The notes under the pieces: generated by a model
The model's database searches: none
The model's input: the letters and a program-made list of their open reading frames with translations, nothing else
Told to the model about the DNA's origin: nothing
Shown: positions 1 to 6,864 of the stretch, piece after piece
How the letters are laid out: each line of letters begins with the position of its first letter
Numbering within the stretch: the first letter of the stretch is position 1
From: Deltaproteobacteria bacterium
Lineage (GTDB): Bacteria > Desulfobacterota > DSM-4660 > Desulfatiglandales > Desulfatiglandaceae
Direction: 5' to 3'
Length of the DNA stretch: 16,729 nt
Assembly (NCBI GenBank): GCA_003646995.1
Contig: QMLZ01000041.1
Span: forward strand, 1 to 16,729
Program-made: the position numbers and the translations under genes

Positions 1-80
1 ATAATTATCTACTGTATTTCACTTTTCTATTTTCTCGGGTTTCCTAATTAATTTTTCTTTATTTAGCCAGTTCTTTTTTC
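1..80. other. AT-rich non-coding leader upstream of the dcw promoter
   Basis: This stretch is strongly T-rich on the + strand, with runs such as those at 51-60 and 73-79, and has stop codons in all frames. I see no gene, no clear terminator stem and no RNA gene in it. The AT-rich sequence just upstream of the -35 box could act as an UP-like element for the mraZ promoter, but that is inference. Confidence 0.5.
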
Positions 81-109
81 TTGACATAAGGAGGTTTTTT
101 TCCTAGAAG
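81..109 (+). promoter_or_regulatory. Putative sigma-70-type promoter of the dcw cluster
   Basis: A perfect -35 hexamer TTGACA lies at 81-86. A 17-bp spacer leads to TAGAAG at 104-109, which matches four of six positions of the -10 consensus. Transcription would start near 116, inside the tandem boxes at 107-146, which is where a repressor would act. It is the best promoter match ahead of mraZ, and no comparable one was seen between later genes. The AAGGAGG at 88-94 falls in the spacer and would not be transcribed. Confidence 0.55.
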
Positions 110-146
110 TGTCACGAAGTGTCTTAGAGTGGTGCATAGTGGTAGA
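107..146 (+). promoter_or_regulatory. MraZ operator: four tandem 10-bp AGTGK boxes
   Basis: Four consecutive units with an exact 10-bp period are visible: AAGTGTCACG (107-116), AAGTGTCTTA (117-126), GAGTGGTGCA (127-136) and TAGTGGTAGA (137-146). All share AGTG followed by T or G. MraZ proteins are known to bind short direct repeats spaced about one helical turn apart just upstream of mraZ: TGGG-type boxes in E. coli and AAAGTG[T/G] boxes in Mollicutes. The position, overlapping the predicted -10 and start site and ending 14 bp before mraZ, fits autoregulation of the whole cluster. Confidence 0.75.
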
Positions 147-158
147 AAAGGGGCTACC
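141..158 (+). promoter_or_regulatory. Hairpin presenting the mraZ ribosome binding site
   Basis: GGTAG at 141-145 pairs with CTACC at 154-158, giving a 5-bp stem with an 8-base loop, AAAAGGGG, which contains the SD of mraZ. The GTG start follows two bases after the stem. A U-G pair (140/159) could extend it. The structure overlaps the fourth MraZ box. The stem is short and may be chance. Confidence 0.35.
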
Positions 159-160
159 GG

Positions 161-598
161 GTGTTCAGAGGGCGGTCAAAACACACCTTGGACGCCAAAG
201 GGCGTCTAGCAATCCCCACGCGTTTCAGGGAGGTTCTGGAGCGGAGGGGAGAAAATACACTGGTAGTCACCAACCACGACAATTGCCTGTGGGTCTACGC
301 CAGACAAGACTGGCTAAAAATAGAGCAAAAGGCTATGGACTTGCCGGAATTTGACCTGGATGTAAATACATACCTCCGATACTTCATTTCAGGGGCCAAG
401 GAATGTCCCCTCAAACAAAACAGAATCACAATTCCTCCGGATCTCAGGGAAATCGCTGGGCTTAATCGAGAAGTGATGGTTGTTGGGCAGTTGAAGAGGT
501 TTGAAATATGGGACAAAACCAAATGGGAGGAGGCATTTAAAGAGGCCAGAGAGCGTTTTCCAAGGGCTAGCCAGTCCTTAAGGGAGTTCGGGATATAA
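161..598 (+). CDS. mraZ: Transcriptional regulator MraZ
   Basis: MraZ is a DNA-binding protein of the SpoVT/AbrB fold that forms rings and regulates the dcw operon from boxes upstream of its own gene. The 145-residue product has the typical family length. The first half carries the DxxGR loop intact (D11-A-K-G-R15, then IPTRFRE); R15 corresponds to the arginine needed for DNA binding in E. coli MraZ. The second half (C82 to R96) is degenerate: it reads CPLKQNRITIPPDLR, with the expected Asp missing and the Gly of GR replaced by Asn. The conserved stretch VMVVGQLKRFEIWDKTKWEE follows. The start is GTG at 161, preceded by AAGGGG at 148-153 with a 7-base spacer. An 81-codon reading frame from 109 overlaps it in another frame and is a shadow. 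It is the first gene of the cluster, 5 bp before rsmH. Confidence 0.96.
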   Translation: MFRGRSKHTLDAKGRLAIPTRFREVLERRGENTLVVTNHDNCLWVYARQDWLKIEQKAMDLPEFDLDVNTYLRYFISGAKECPLKQNRITIPPDLREIAGLNREVMVVGQLKRFEIWDKTKWEEAFKEARERFPRASQSLREFGI

Positions 599-602
599 AG
601 GA
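596..602 (+). promoter_or_regulatory. Ribosome binding site of rsmH (bears on the start)
   Basis: TAAAGGA overlaps the mraZ stop codon. It lies 7 bases before TTG at 610 but only 1 base before TTG at 604, so by spacing the second TTG is the more likely initiation codon of rsmH. Confidence 0.5.
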
Positions 603-603
603 A

Positions 604-1548
604 TTGGCCTTGGGGCAATATCACGAACCGGTTCTGCTCGATGAGGTTTTGTTGGCCTTGGATATCAAGAAGGAGGGAGTGTACGTAGACGCAACCCTGG
701 GAACCGGGGGACATAGTTTGGCAATAGGCCATAAGCTGGGGCGGAACGGGTTGTTGGTGGGCCTCGACATTGACCCTGCCGCCATTGCCCTGGCGAAACA
801 GAGGCTGGCGCCGCTCAAATGCCGCTCCGAGGTGATTAAAAGAAATTACGTGGGACTGGACTCGGTGCTTGCGGATCTGGGTATTCAAGGGGCCGATGGT
901 ATATTGCTTGACCTGGGGATGTCTTCATTCCAGCTAGAACACTCGCGAAGGGGCTTCAGCTTCTTACGAGATGAACCCCTAGATATGAGAATGGACCCTG
1001 AAGGCCAGGGGCCGAGTGCGGCAGATCTGGTAAATACCCTCAAGGAGGATGAGCTGGAGGATTTGCTCAGACGATATGGCGAGGAAAGGCGAGCAAGACA
1101 GATATCTAGAGCAATCGTTAGGGCTCGGGTCAAGGCCCCCATTACGACTTCCTCGCACCTTGCGTCACTGGTGTGTGCAGTTTGCCCTCAATCCAGAAGA
1201 GGAACGCTGAGGCACCCGGCGACCCGTACATTTCAGGCTCTCAGAATTGCGGTTAATAAAGAATTGGACAATCTGGAGATATTTCTCAAGAAGGTGCCTG
1301 ATCTTCTTAGGCCCAAAGGCAGGCTGGTGGTTCTAAGCTATCATTCGCTTGAAGACAGGCTCGTAAAACAAGCAATGTCTGCGTGGGAAAGGGGTTGCAC
1401 CTGCCCCCCGGATTTCCCTCAGTGCGTTTGCGGCAAAAGGCCGGTAATGAAGCGGGTCTACAAAAAGGCCAAACGGCCAGGAGAGAAGGAGAAGGCTAGA
1501 AATCCGAAGGCAAGAAGCGCCATCTTGAGGGCGGCGGAAAGGATTTGA
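604..1548 (+). CDS. rsmH: 16S rRNA (cytosine-1402-N4)-methyltransferase RsmH (MraW)
   Basis: RsmH uses S-adenosylmethionine to methylate N4 of C1402 in the ribosomal decoding centre. The product (up to 314 residues) starts with the family signature YHEPVLLDEVL. The SAM-binding loop DATLGTGGHS is at 29-38, DLGMSS at 103-108, GFSFLRDEPLDMRMD at 117-131, HPATRTFQALRI from 204, and VVLSYHSLEDRLVK further on. Near the C-terminus is the cysteine cluster C265-x-C267...C274-x-C276, found in many RsmH proteins and possibly metal-binding. Two in-frame TTG codons compete as start, 604 and 610; the SD spacing favours 610, which would give a protein beginning GQYHEPVLL after the initiator. The gene ends with TGA at 1546-1548, two bases before the ftsL ATG, so the two are probably translated together. 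Confidence 0.97.
   Translation: MALGQYHEPVLLDEVLLALDIKKEGVYVDATLGTGGHSLAIGHKLGRNGLLVGLDIDPAAIALAKQRLAPLKCRSEVIKRNYVGLDSVLADLGIQGADGILLDLGMSSFQLEHSRRGFSFLRDEPLDMRMDPEGQGPSAADLVNTLKEDELEDLLRRYGEERRARQISRAIVRARVKAPITTSSHLASLVCAVCPQSRRGTLRHPATRTFQALRIAVNKELDNLEIFLKKVPDLLRPKGRLVVLSYHSLEDRLVKQAMSAWERGCTCPPDFPQCVCGKRPVMKRVYKKAKRPGEKEKARNPKARSAILRAAERI
1536..1543 (+). promoter_or_regulatory. Ribosome binding site of ftsL (decides the start)
   Basis: GGAAAGGA inside the last codons of rsmH lies 7 bases before ATG at 1551. The in-frame TTG at 1545 would be only one base away, so ATG 1551 is the start. Confidence 0.6.
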
Positions 1549-1550
1549 CC

Positions 1551-1919
1551 ATGCGAGGCAGTGACAGGGTGAGCAGGATGGTGAGGTCCAGAAACGCCAA
1601 AACAGGCATTAGGATAGTAAATTCAAAAAAGAAGAGGAAACCTTTGGGCTTGTCCGCAAAACAGTTGTTCTTGGTAATGTTGATGGTTTTCTTGCTTTTG
1701 ATAACCGGCATCGGGTTCGTGTGGTCAAACTTTGAGACAACTCAGCTTGGCTATAATATAACCCAATTGAAAAAAGAGGAATTAAGGCTCAGAGACCTTA
1801 ACAAAAAATTAAGGCTGGAATTAGCTTACTTGAAATCTCCTCAAAATCTTCATGCCCGTGCTACAAGGTATCTCGGACTTCGCCAGCCTGAACCAAACCA
1901 GATTGTAATTTTACCATGA
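1551..1919 (+). CDS. ftsL: Cell division protein FtsL
   Basis: FtsL is a small bitopic membrane protein that forms the FtsQLB complex and activates septal FtsW-FtsI. The predicted 122-residue product has a basic cytoplasmic N-terminus of about 38 residues (RKRK-type clusters around 26-30), one membrane segment at about 39-59 (LFLVMLMVFLLLITGIGFVW), a charged heptad-like coiled coil at about 63-95 (QLKKEELRLRDLNKKLRLEL), and the typical end SPQNLHARATRYLGLRQPEPNQIVIL. This topology and its place between rsmH and ftsI identify it; the sequence itself is poorly conserved, as in all FtsL proteins. The stop TGA overlaps the ftsI start as ATGA (1916-1919). A longer version from TTG 1545 is less likely because of the SD position. 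Confidence 0.88.
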   Translation: MRGSDRVSRMVRSRNAKTGIRIVNSKKKRKPLGLSAKQLFLVMLMVFLLLITGIGFVWSNFETTQLGYNITQLKKEELRLRDLNKKLRLELAYLKSPQNLHARATRYLGLRQPEPNQIVILP

Positions 1920-3901
1920 AAATAAAGGAGAAGAAGTGGATTCGATTCCGAATAATATTGGTCGCATCGGTTTTCGTATGCGGCTTTGGGGCAATTGTGG
2001 CCCGCGCCTATCAATTCCAAGTCATAAAGCGGGACCGCCTGCAGGCCATGGCCCAATCTGGATACACAGGAGTGGTAAAACTTCCTCCGGATCGGGGCAC
2101 CATATATGATCGAAGCGGCCATGAGCTGGCCGTGAGTACCAACGTTTCATCTGTTTACGCGCATCCCAGACACATAAAAGACAAACGTAAAACCAGTCGA
2201 ATTCTTGCCCGTGTATTGGGCCTTTCCAAGAACAAGATCTACAGGAAGTTGTGCTCAAGGCGCTCTTTTGTGTGGGTGAAAAGGAAGGTTGACCCGGCGA
2301 AGGCTGCAGAAATAAGGAAGCTGAAACTTACGGGGGTGGGAATTGAGAAAGAAAAAGGGCGTTATTATCCAGGGAAGGAGTTGGCTGCGCAACTGCTCGG
2401 GTTCGTTGGGATAGACAACAACGGTCTGGAAGGTCTGGAAGCAAAGTATGATGATATCCTCACCGGACCTGGATATGAGCTTATCCAAATGAAGGATGCC
2501 CTCGGCAGGCCATTTTTTATTCGAAGGGAATGTTCAGAGTCGAGAAGCGCTCACAATTTGGTGCTCACCATAGACAAGGACATACAGTACAGGGCAGAGA
2601 GGGCGCTTTTGGCCGCTGTAAAGAAGACGAGGGCAAAAGGGGGACAGTGCGTCGTATTGGATCCTGCTACCGGTGAGATCCTGGCCATGGCCGTAGTCCC
2701 TAGATTTAATCCCAACATCTTTTTCCGGTATCCACGATGGTACTGGAGAAACAAGGCAGTCACCGACTGCTTTGAGCCTGGTTCCACGATTAAATCATTT
2801 TTGCTGGCCGCTGCCTTGGAAGACGGGGTGCTTTATCCCAACAGCAGGCTTTACTGCGAAATGGGTAAATATAAAGTGGCCGACAGGGTAATACATGACA
2901 CGCATAAATACGGCACCTTGACAGTGGCTGACATTGTTGTGCTTTCCAGCAACATAGGCGCCATCAAAATTGGCCAGCAATTGGGCTATGAGAGATTTTA
3001 CCACTATCTAAGACGATTCGGGTTTGGCAGTCGAACGGAAGTTGATCTATTGGGGGAAAGAAACGGGTTCGTGAGGCCGCCTGGAGAGGCCAGGCCGGTG
3101 GATCAAGCAAATGCCTATTTTGGTCAAGGCCTAAGCGTCACTGCACTGCAGTTGGCCACGGCTATGGCCTGCATCGCCAATAAGGGCATCTTGATGAAAC
3201 CTTTCGTATTAAAAGAGATTACTGATTCCCATGGCCGGGTGTTGAGGCTGTTCAAGCCTAGGACCGTGAGGAAGGTGATTTCACCTGAAACCGCTGAGAA
3301 AGTCACCGCGATACTCGAGGGAGTAGTTACCGACCATGGTACGGGCCCTCGAGCTGCCATCGCAGGCTACAGGGTGGCCGGAAAGACAGGAACAGCGCAG
3401 AAGGTGGACGAAAAGACGGGGCGGTATTCAAGGACTAAGTACGTTGCGAGTTTCGTGGGATTTGTGCCAGCCGAAAATCCAAGGCTTGTGATTGCAACGG
3501 TCATTGATGAGCCAAAGGGGATAGTTTATGGCGGCGTGGTTGCAGCTCCAGTTTTCAGTGAGGTTGGACGGTGGGCACTAAATCATCTCAAAATCAACCC
3601 GTCCACAAGGCTTGCCGAGAAAAGACAAGTGTCTCCGGAGCCTGCAGGTTCCGAAGCCTGTAATCCCAAGACGGTTCGCCACACATCAGGAATTGGAAGG
3701 CGGGACACGGTGTCCGGCTCTGGATGTCTCCCTGATTTTGCAGGTATGGGAATAAGGGAAGTGCTTTGTGAAGCCGTACGTTTAGGCATCAAGGTGAGAC
3801 TGGAGGGGACGGGTTTCGCATACAGGCAGACCCCTTCCCCGGGGGTACCGATCAAGAAAATCAAATATGTAAAGATTATTTTCAGACCGCCCAGGTCTTA
3901 G
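1916..3901 (+). CDS. ftsI: Septal peptidoglycan transpeptidase FtsI (PBP3 type) with C-terminal PASTA domain
   Basis: FtsI is the monofunctional class B penicillin-binding protein that crosslinks septal peptidoglycan together with FtsW. The 661-residue product has a membrane anchor at about 12-32 and the dimerisation or pedestal domain, which begins with RGTIYDRSGHELA. The transpeptidase domain has all three active-site motifs: S290-T-I-K293 with the acylated serine, S344-S-N346, and K490-T-G-T493. A linker of about 50 residues then leads to a single PASTA domain (about 604-660: LPDFAGMGIREVL ... SPGVPIKK). It is longer than the E. coli protein because of that domain, which is common in deltaproteobacterial and Gram-positive division PBPs; a SpoVD-type name would also be given by homology. 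The ATG at 1916 has no recognisable SD and overlaps the ftsL stop, so it depends on translational coupling. A 10-bp gap separates it from murE. Confidence 0.96.
   Translation: MKIKEKKWIRFRIILVASVFVCGFGAIVARAYQFQVIKRDRLQAMAQSGYTGVVKLPPDRGTIYDRSGHELAVSTNVSSVYAHPRHIKDKRKTSRILARVLGLSKNKIYRKLCSRRSFVWVKRKVDPAKAAEIRKLKLTGVGIEKEKGRYYPGKELAAQLLGFVGIDNNGLEGLEAKYDDILTGPGYELIQMKDALGRPFFIRRECSESRSAHNLVLTIDKDIQYRAERALLAAVKKTRAKGGQCVVLDPATGEILAMAVVPRFNPNIFFRYPRWYWRNKAVTDCFEPGSTIKSFLLAAALEDGVLYPNSRLYCEMGKYKVADRVIHDTHKYGTLTVADIVVLSSNIGAIKIGQQLGYERFYHYLRRFGFGSRTEVDLLGERNGFVRPPGEARPVDQANAYFGQGLSVTALQLATAMACIANKGILMKPFVLKEITDSHGRVLRLFKPRTVRKVISPETAEKVTAILEGVVTDHGTGPRAAIAGYRVAGKTGTAQKVDEKTGRYSRTKYVASFVGFVPAENPRLVIATVIDEPKGIVYGGVVAAPVFSEVGRWALNHLKINPSTRLAEKRQVSPEPAGSEACNPKTVRHTSGIGRRDTVSGSGCLPDFAGMGIREVLCEAVRLGIKVRLEGTGFAYRQTPSPGVPIKKIKYVKIIFRPPRS
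3636..3653 (+). repeat. 18-bp near-perfect palindrome in the ftsI linker
   Basis: The sequence CGGAGCCTGCAGGTTCCG is palindromic apart from one G/T pair. In RNA it could form a 7-bp stem with a TGCA tetraloop. It lies in the poorly conserved segment joining the transpeptidase and PASTA domains. No T-run follows, so it is not an intrinsic terminator. A role is not evident. Confidence 0.4.
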
Positions 3902-3911
3902 TGAATAGGCT

Positions 3912-5408
3912 ATGGAAAGGGTTATAAGAGTTTCTCTGAGACAACTTTTGAGCCAGCTTCCAGGAGCCGAAGTCAGGGGAGATATTGAAACAACAATCCA
4001 GGGTATTTCCTATGATTCAAGAAAAGTAGAACCCGGATTCCTGTTTGTGGCGCTGAAAGGATCGGCTAACGATGGACACAAATATGTGGGAGAGGCCATT
4101 AAAAGAGGCGCCTTATCGGTAGTGGTGCAAGAGGAGATTGATCAGGCTGTGCCGGTGCCGGTGATCAAAGTCCCGGATTCGCGAAAGGCCCTTGCACGCC
4201 TTGCCAGCGTTTTTTTTGGCTGGCCCCAAAGGAAATTGGACCTTATTGGCATTACTGGGACCAATGGGAAGACCACAACCAGTTATCTCGTGGAGACCAT
4301 TTTTGAGGTAGCAGGACTCAAGCCAGCAGTGATAGGTACGATCAATTATCGTTGCGGAAACACCAAGTGCCCTGCTCCTGTGACTACACCAGAGTCCTTG
4401 GATTTGATGAGGGCCTTTACAAAGGCGGCCAAAATGGGCGCGACTCATGCTGTGGTGGAGGTATCTTCCCATGCCTTGGATCAAGGACGGGTTAGCGATT
4501 GCAGATTTAAAGTGGGAGTTTTCACAAACCTGTCCAGGGATCATCTGGATTACCATGGCTCGATGGAGGATTACTTTCAAGCAAAGAGCCTATTGTTCAC
4601 TGAACTGCTGGGTGACACCCAGGATAGCGGTTCAGTGGCCGTGATAAACGTAGACAACCCTTACGGCAGAAGGCTTGCACAGATGGCAACAACCTCCATT
4701 ATCACCTATGGTCTGGATGGTTCTTGTGATGTAACGGTTCGTGATGTGGACGTTTCCGAGGAGGGGATTAAAGGTAGATTGATATCTCCGGCCGGTGAAA
4801 AGGAGGTGTTTTGTCCCCTAGTTGGTAGGTTTAATTTGTATAACACCCTCGCAGCCGTGAGTTGCGCATTGTGCCTTGATATCCCGCTGGAAGCGATCCT
4901 GGAAGGTCTTTCAAGTATTGTTTCTATTCCGGGCAGGCTGGAGACAGTGAAAAATAGCGCCGGCATAACGGTATTGGTTGACTATGCGCATACGCCTGAT
5001 GCGCTTGAAAAGGTATTGCGGGACCTGAGATCTGTGGCCAGGAAAAGGATAATCACGGTGTTTGGGTGTGGAGGCGACAGAGACAAGGGTAAGCGACCGG
5101 AGATGGGGCGTATCGCTGTGGCCATGAGCGACCTTGTGGTCATTACCTCGGACAATCCCCGAACTGAAGATCCACAACTTATAGTTGAAGATATTATCAA
5201 GGGGGCTAGGGAAGTAAAAGGAGGGGCTTCCTATATGGTGGAGCTTGACAGGGAGAAGGCCATCGAAGCTGCTCTAAGCCGCGCAGGCAAGGGGGATGTG
5301 GTCCTGATCGCTGGCAAGGGACATGAAGATTATCAGATAGTGGGAACTCAGAAAAGGCCTTTTGATGACCGCAAGGTTGCTGCACAAATACTGGCACGGA
5401 TTGGTTGA
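3912..5408 (+). CDS. murE: UDP-MurNAc-L-Ala-D-Glu--meso-diaminopimelate ligase MurE
   Basis: MurE is the cytoplasmic ATP-dependent ligase that adds the third stem amino acid. The 498-residue product has the UDP-binding N-terminal domain (DSRKVEPGFLFVALKG...DGHKYV), the P-loop GTNGKTTT at 116-123, the substrate-binding TTPESLDL and EVSSHALDQGRV, the FTNLSRDHLDYHG stretch, and the lysine that is carbamylated in Mur ligases (K225 in YFQAKSLLF). The C-terminal domain contains D414-N-P-R417, the motif that selects meso-diaminopimelate rather than lysine, followed by TEDP. The ATG at 3912 has only a weak SD, but the SLRQLLSQL segment right after it is the normal N-terminal helix, so a later start is unlikely. 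The stop directly abuts the murF ATG. Confidence 0.97.
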   Translation: MERVIRVSLRQLLSQLPGAEVRGDIETTIQGISYDSRKVEPGFLFVALKGSANDGHKYVGEAIKRGALSVVVQEEIDQAVPVPVIKVPDSRKALARLASVFFGWPQRKLDLIGITGTNGKTTTSYLVETIFEVAGLKPAVIGTINYRCGNTKCPAPVTTPESLDLMRAFTKAAKMGATHAVVEVSSHALDQGRVSDCRFKVGVFTNLSRDHLDYHGSMEDYFQAKSLLFTELLGDTQDSGSVAVINVDNPYGRRLAQMATTSIITYGLDGSCDVTVRDVDVSEEGIKGRLISPAGEKEVFCPLVGRFNLYNTLAAVSCALCLDIPLEAILEGLSSIVSIPGRLETVKNSAGITVLVDYAHTPDALEKVLRDLRSVARKRIITVFGCGGDRDKGKRPEMGRIAVAMSDLVVITSDNPRTEDPQLIVEDIIKGAREVKGGASYMVELDREKAIEAALSRAGKGDVVLIAGKGHEDYQIVGTQKRPFDDRKVAAQILARIG

Positions 5409-6842
5409 ATGGCAGGGGGGTTGAAGGAAATAGGCTGCGTTCGGTTAATGGGAGTGATTGATGCCATACTCGTTGCCGGAAATGAGGACATAACATTCAA
5501 GGGCATCAGTACAGATTCCAGGACGGTGCAAGAAGGGCAACTTTTCTGGGCTCTCAGAGGCGAGCGGTTTGACGGGCATGATTTCGTTGAAAAAGCACTC
5601 ACTCAGGGGGCTGTTGGGGCAGTAGTGGAAGAAGGGCAGGCGGGACGATTTTCGCGGATGTCTGCAACGATACTGGCTGTCAGGGATACGCTTTATGCCT
5701 TGGGTGAACTTGCTCGTTGGTGGAGGAAAGAGCACCAAGTAATGGTTGGGGCGATCACTGGCAGTGTGGGAAAAACCACAACCAAGGAGATGGCCGCAGG
5801 AATTCTTAGCATAGGGCATGAAACATTAAAGACCGAGGGAAATTTTAACAACTTGATCGGGCTGCCTCTGACGCTCCTGCGCCTTGAAAAGCGTCATGGC
5901 CGGGCCGTGGTGGAGCTGGGGATGAATCGGCCCGGGGAGATTGCCAGGCTAACACAAATAGCTGAGCCACATGTTGGGGTTATAACAGAGGTAGGAATTG
6001 CGCATTTGGAAGGCCTTGGCAGTCTCCTCGGGGTAGCCCGGGCAAAACTGGAGATGGCTCAGGAGATGAGGTCGGACGGCTCATTGGTAATCAACGGCGA
6101 CAATGAAATGCTTAGGGACATGGCGGCACAGTACGGCAGGAGCATGTTGACCTTTGGTCTTGGCCGCGACAATGATGTCAAGGCGGTGGATGTAAGGGAA
6201 AGGTCAGAAGGTGGCTCGAGTTTCACCTTGGTTTACGGAGACCTCCAGTGCATGGTCAACCTGGTGGTTCCCGGCCTTCATAATGTAATGAACGGACTCG
6301 CGGCCGCCGGACTATGCATTGCAATGGGGGAAAGATTGGATGCCATCAGGCAAGGGCTTGAAGCCTTTACTGGCTTGAGAGGGCGGTTCGAGATAGTAAG
6401 ACTTGGTTCCCGAGTGACCCTTGTGGATGACACCTACAATGCTAATCCTGTCTCGTTAAGGGCTGCTTTGGATGGTGTAAAAGGAATGGTCCATAGTGGA
6501 AAGGGCTTGATAGTGGGCCTTGGAGACATGCTCGAGCTCGGGGAGGAATCTGAAAGAGCTCACATGGAGGCGGGGGCATGGGTCGGGGAACTAAGGCCCA
6601 AGTTGTTCGTATGCATAGGGAGATACGCCGAGAACATGGCTGAGGGGGCCCTAGGCTCGGGGATGGCAAGGCAAAACGTAGCGCTGGCCAATGATACAAA
6701 TGAAATGGCCGATCGGATTGAGGCATGTCTCCGAAAAGGTGACGTCATATTGATCAAGGGCTCAAGGAAAGTGGGACTCGATAAGGTAAGAGAAATGCTG
6801 GTCCAGCGGATGGGACAGGCTAGCGGTGAGAAGGGCATCTAG
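5409..6842 (+). CDS. murF: UDP-MurNAc-tripeptide--D-alanyl-D-alanine ligase MurF
   Basis: MurF completes the UDP-MurNAc-pentapeptide by adding D-Ala-D-Ala in the cytoplasm. The 477-residue product has the N-terminal domain signature DSRTVQEGQLFWALRGERFDGHDFV, the P-loop T117-G-S-V-G-K-T-T-T125, the NFNNLIGLPLTLL stretch typical of MurF, GMNRPGEIARL, ITEVGIAHLEGLGS, and the C-terminal DDTYNANPVSLRAAL and KGSRKVGLDKV motifs. The ATG at 5409 follows the murE TGA with no gap; the SD is weak, so translation likely depends on murE. An in-frame ATG at 5448 is possible but would remove part of the N-terminal domain. A 22-bp gap separates it from mraY. The D-Ala-D-Ala ligase that supplies its substrate is not in the cluster. 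Confidence 0.97.
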   Translation: MAGGLKEIGCVRLMGVIDAILVAGNEDITFKGISTDSRTVQEGQLFWALRGERFDGHDFVEKALTQGAVGAVVEEGQAGRFSRMSATILAVRDTLYALGELARWWRKEHQVMVGAITGSVGKTTTKEMAAGILSIGHETLKTEGNFNNLIGLPLTLLRLEKRHGRAVVELGMNRPGEIARLTQIAEPHVGVITEVGIAHLEGLGSLLGVARAKLEMAQEMRSDGSLVINGDNEMLRDMAAQYGRSMLTFGLGRDNDVKAVDVRERSEGGSSFTLVYGDLQCMVNLVVPGLHNVMNGLAAAGLCIAMGERLDAIRQGLEAFTGLRGRFEIVRLGSRVTLVDDTYNANPVSLRAALDGVKGMVHSGKGLIVGLGDMLELGEESERAHMEAGAWVGELRPKLFVCIGRYAENMAEGALGSGMARQNVALANDTNEMADRIEACLRKGDVILIKGSRKVGLDKVREMLVQRMGQASGEKGI

Positions 6843-6858
6843 AGGAGAGATCGAGGAG
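6843..6858 (+). promoter_or_regulatory. Tandem SD-like motifs before mraY
   Basis: The short murF-mraY gap holds two purine-rich motifs, GAGGAGAG at 6843-6850 and GAGGAG at 6853-6858. The second lies 6 bases before the GTG start at 6865 and is the likely ribosome binding site. It supports GTG as the start. Confidence 0.5.
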
Positions 6859-6864
6859 ATTTAA

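Noticed and set aside
88..104. AAGGAGG, T-run and CCT as a terminator or hairpin
   Set aside because: Only three base pairs (AGG/CCT) can form around the T-run, far too few for a terminator stem.
109..354. 81-codon + strand frame starting at GTG 109, downstream of an AAGGAGG
   Set aside because: It overlaps mraZ in another frame, its SD spacing is too long, and the protein has no recognisable family features. The MraZ frame explains the sequence fully.
295..888. 197-codon minus-strand frame across mraZ and rsmH
   Set aside because: Both underlying + strand genes are clearly conserved; the antisense protein has no family motifs and no start context.
2918..2923. TTGACA inside ftsI, and another at 14058 inside ftsQ, as internal promoters
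   Set aside because: No acceptable -10 hexamer was found at 16-18 bp downstream of either.
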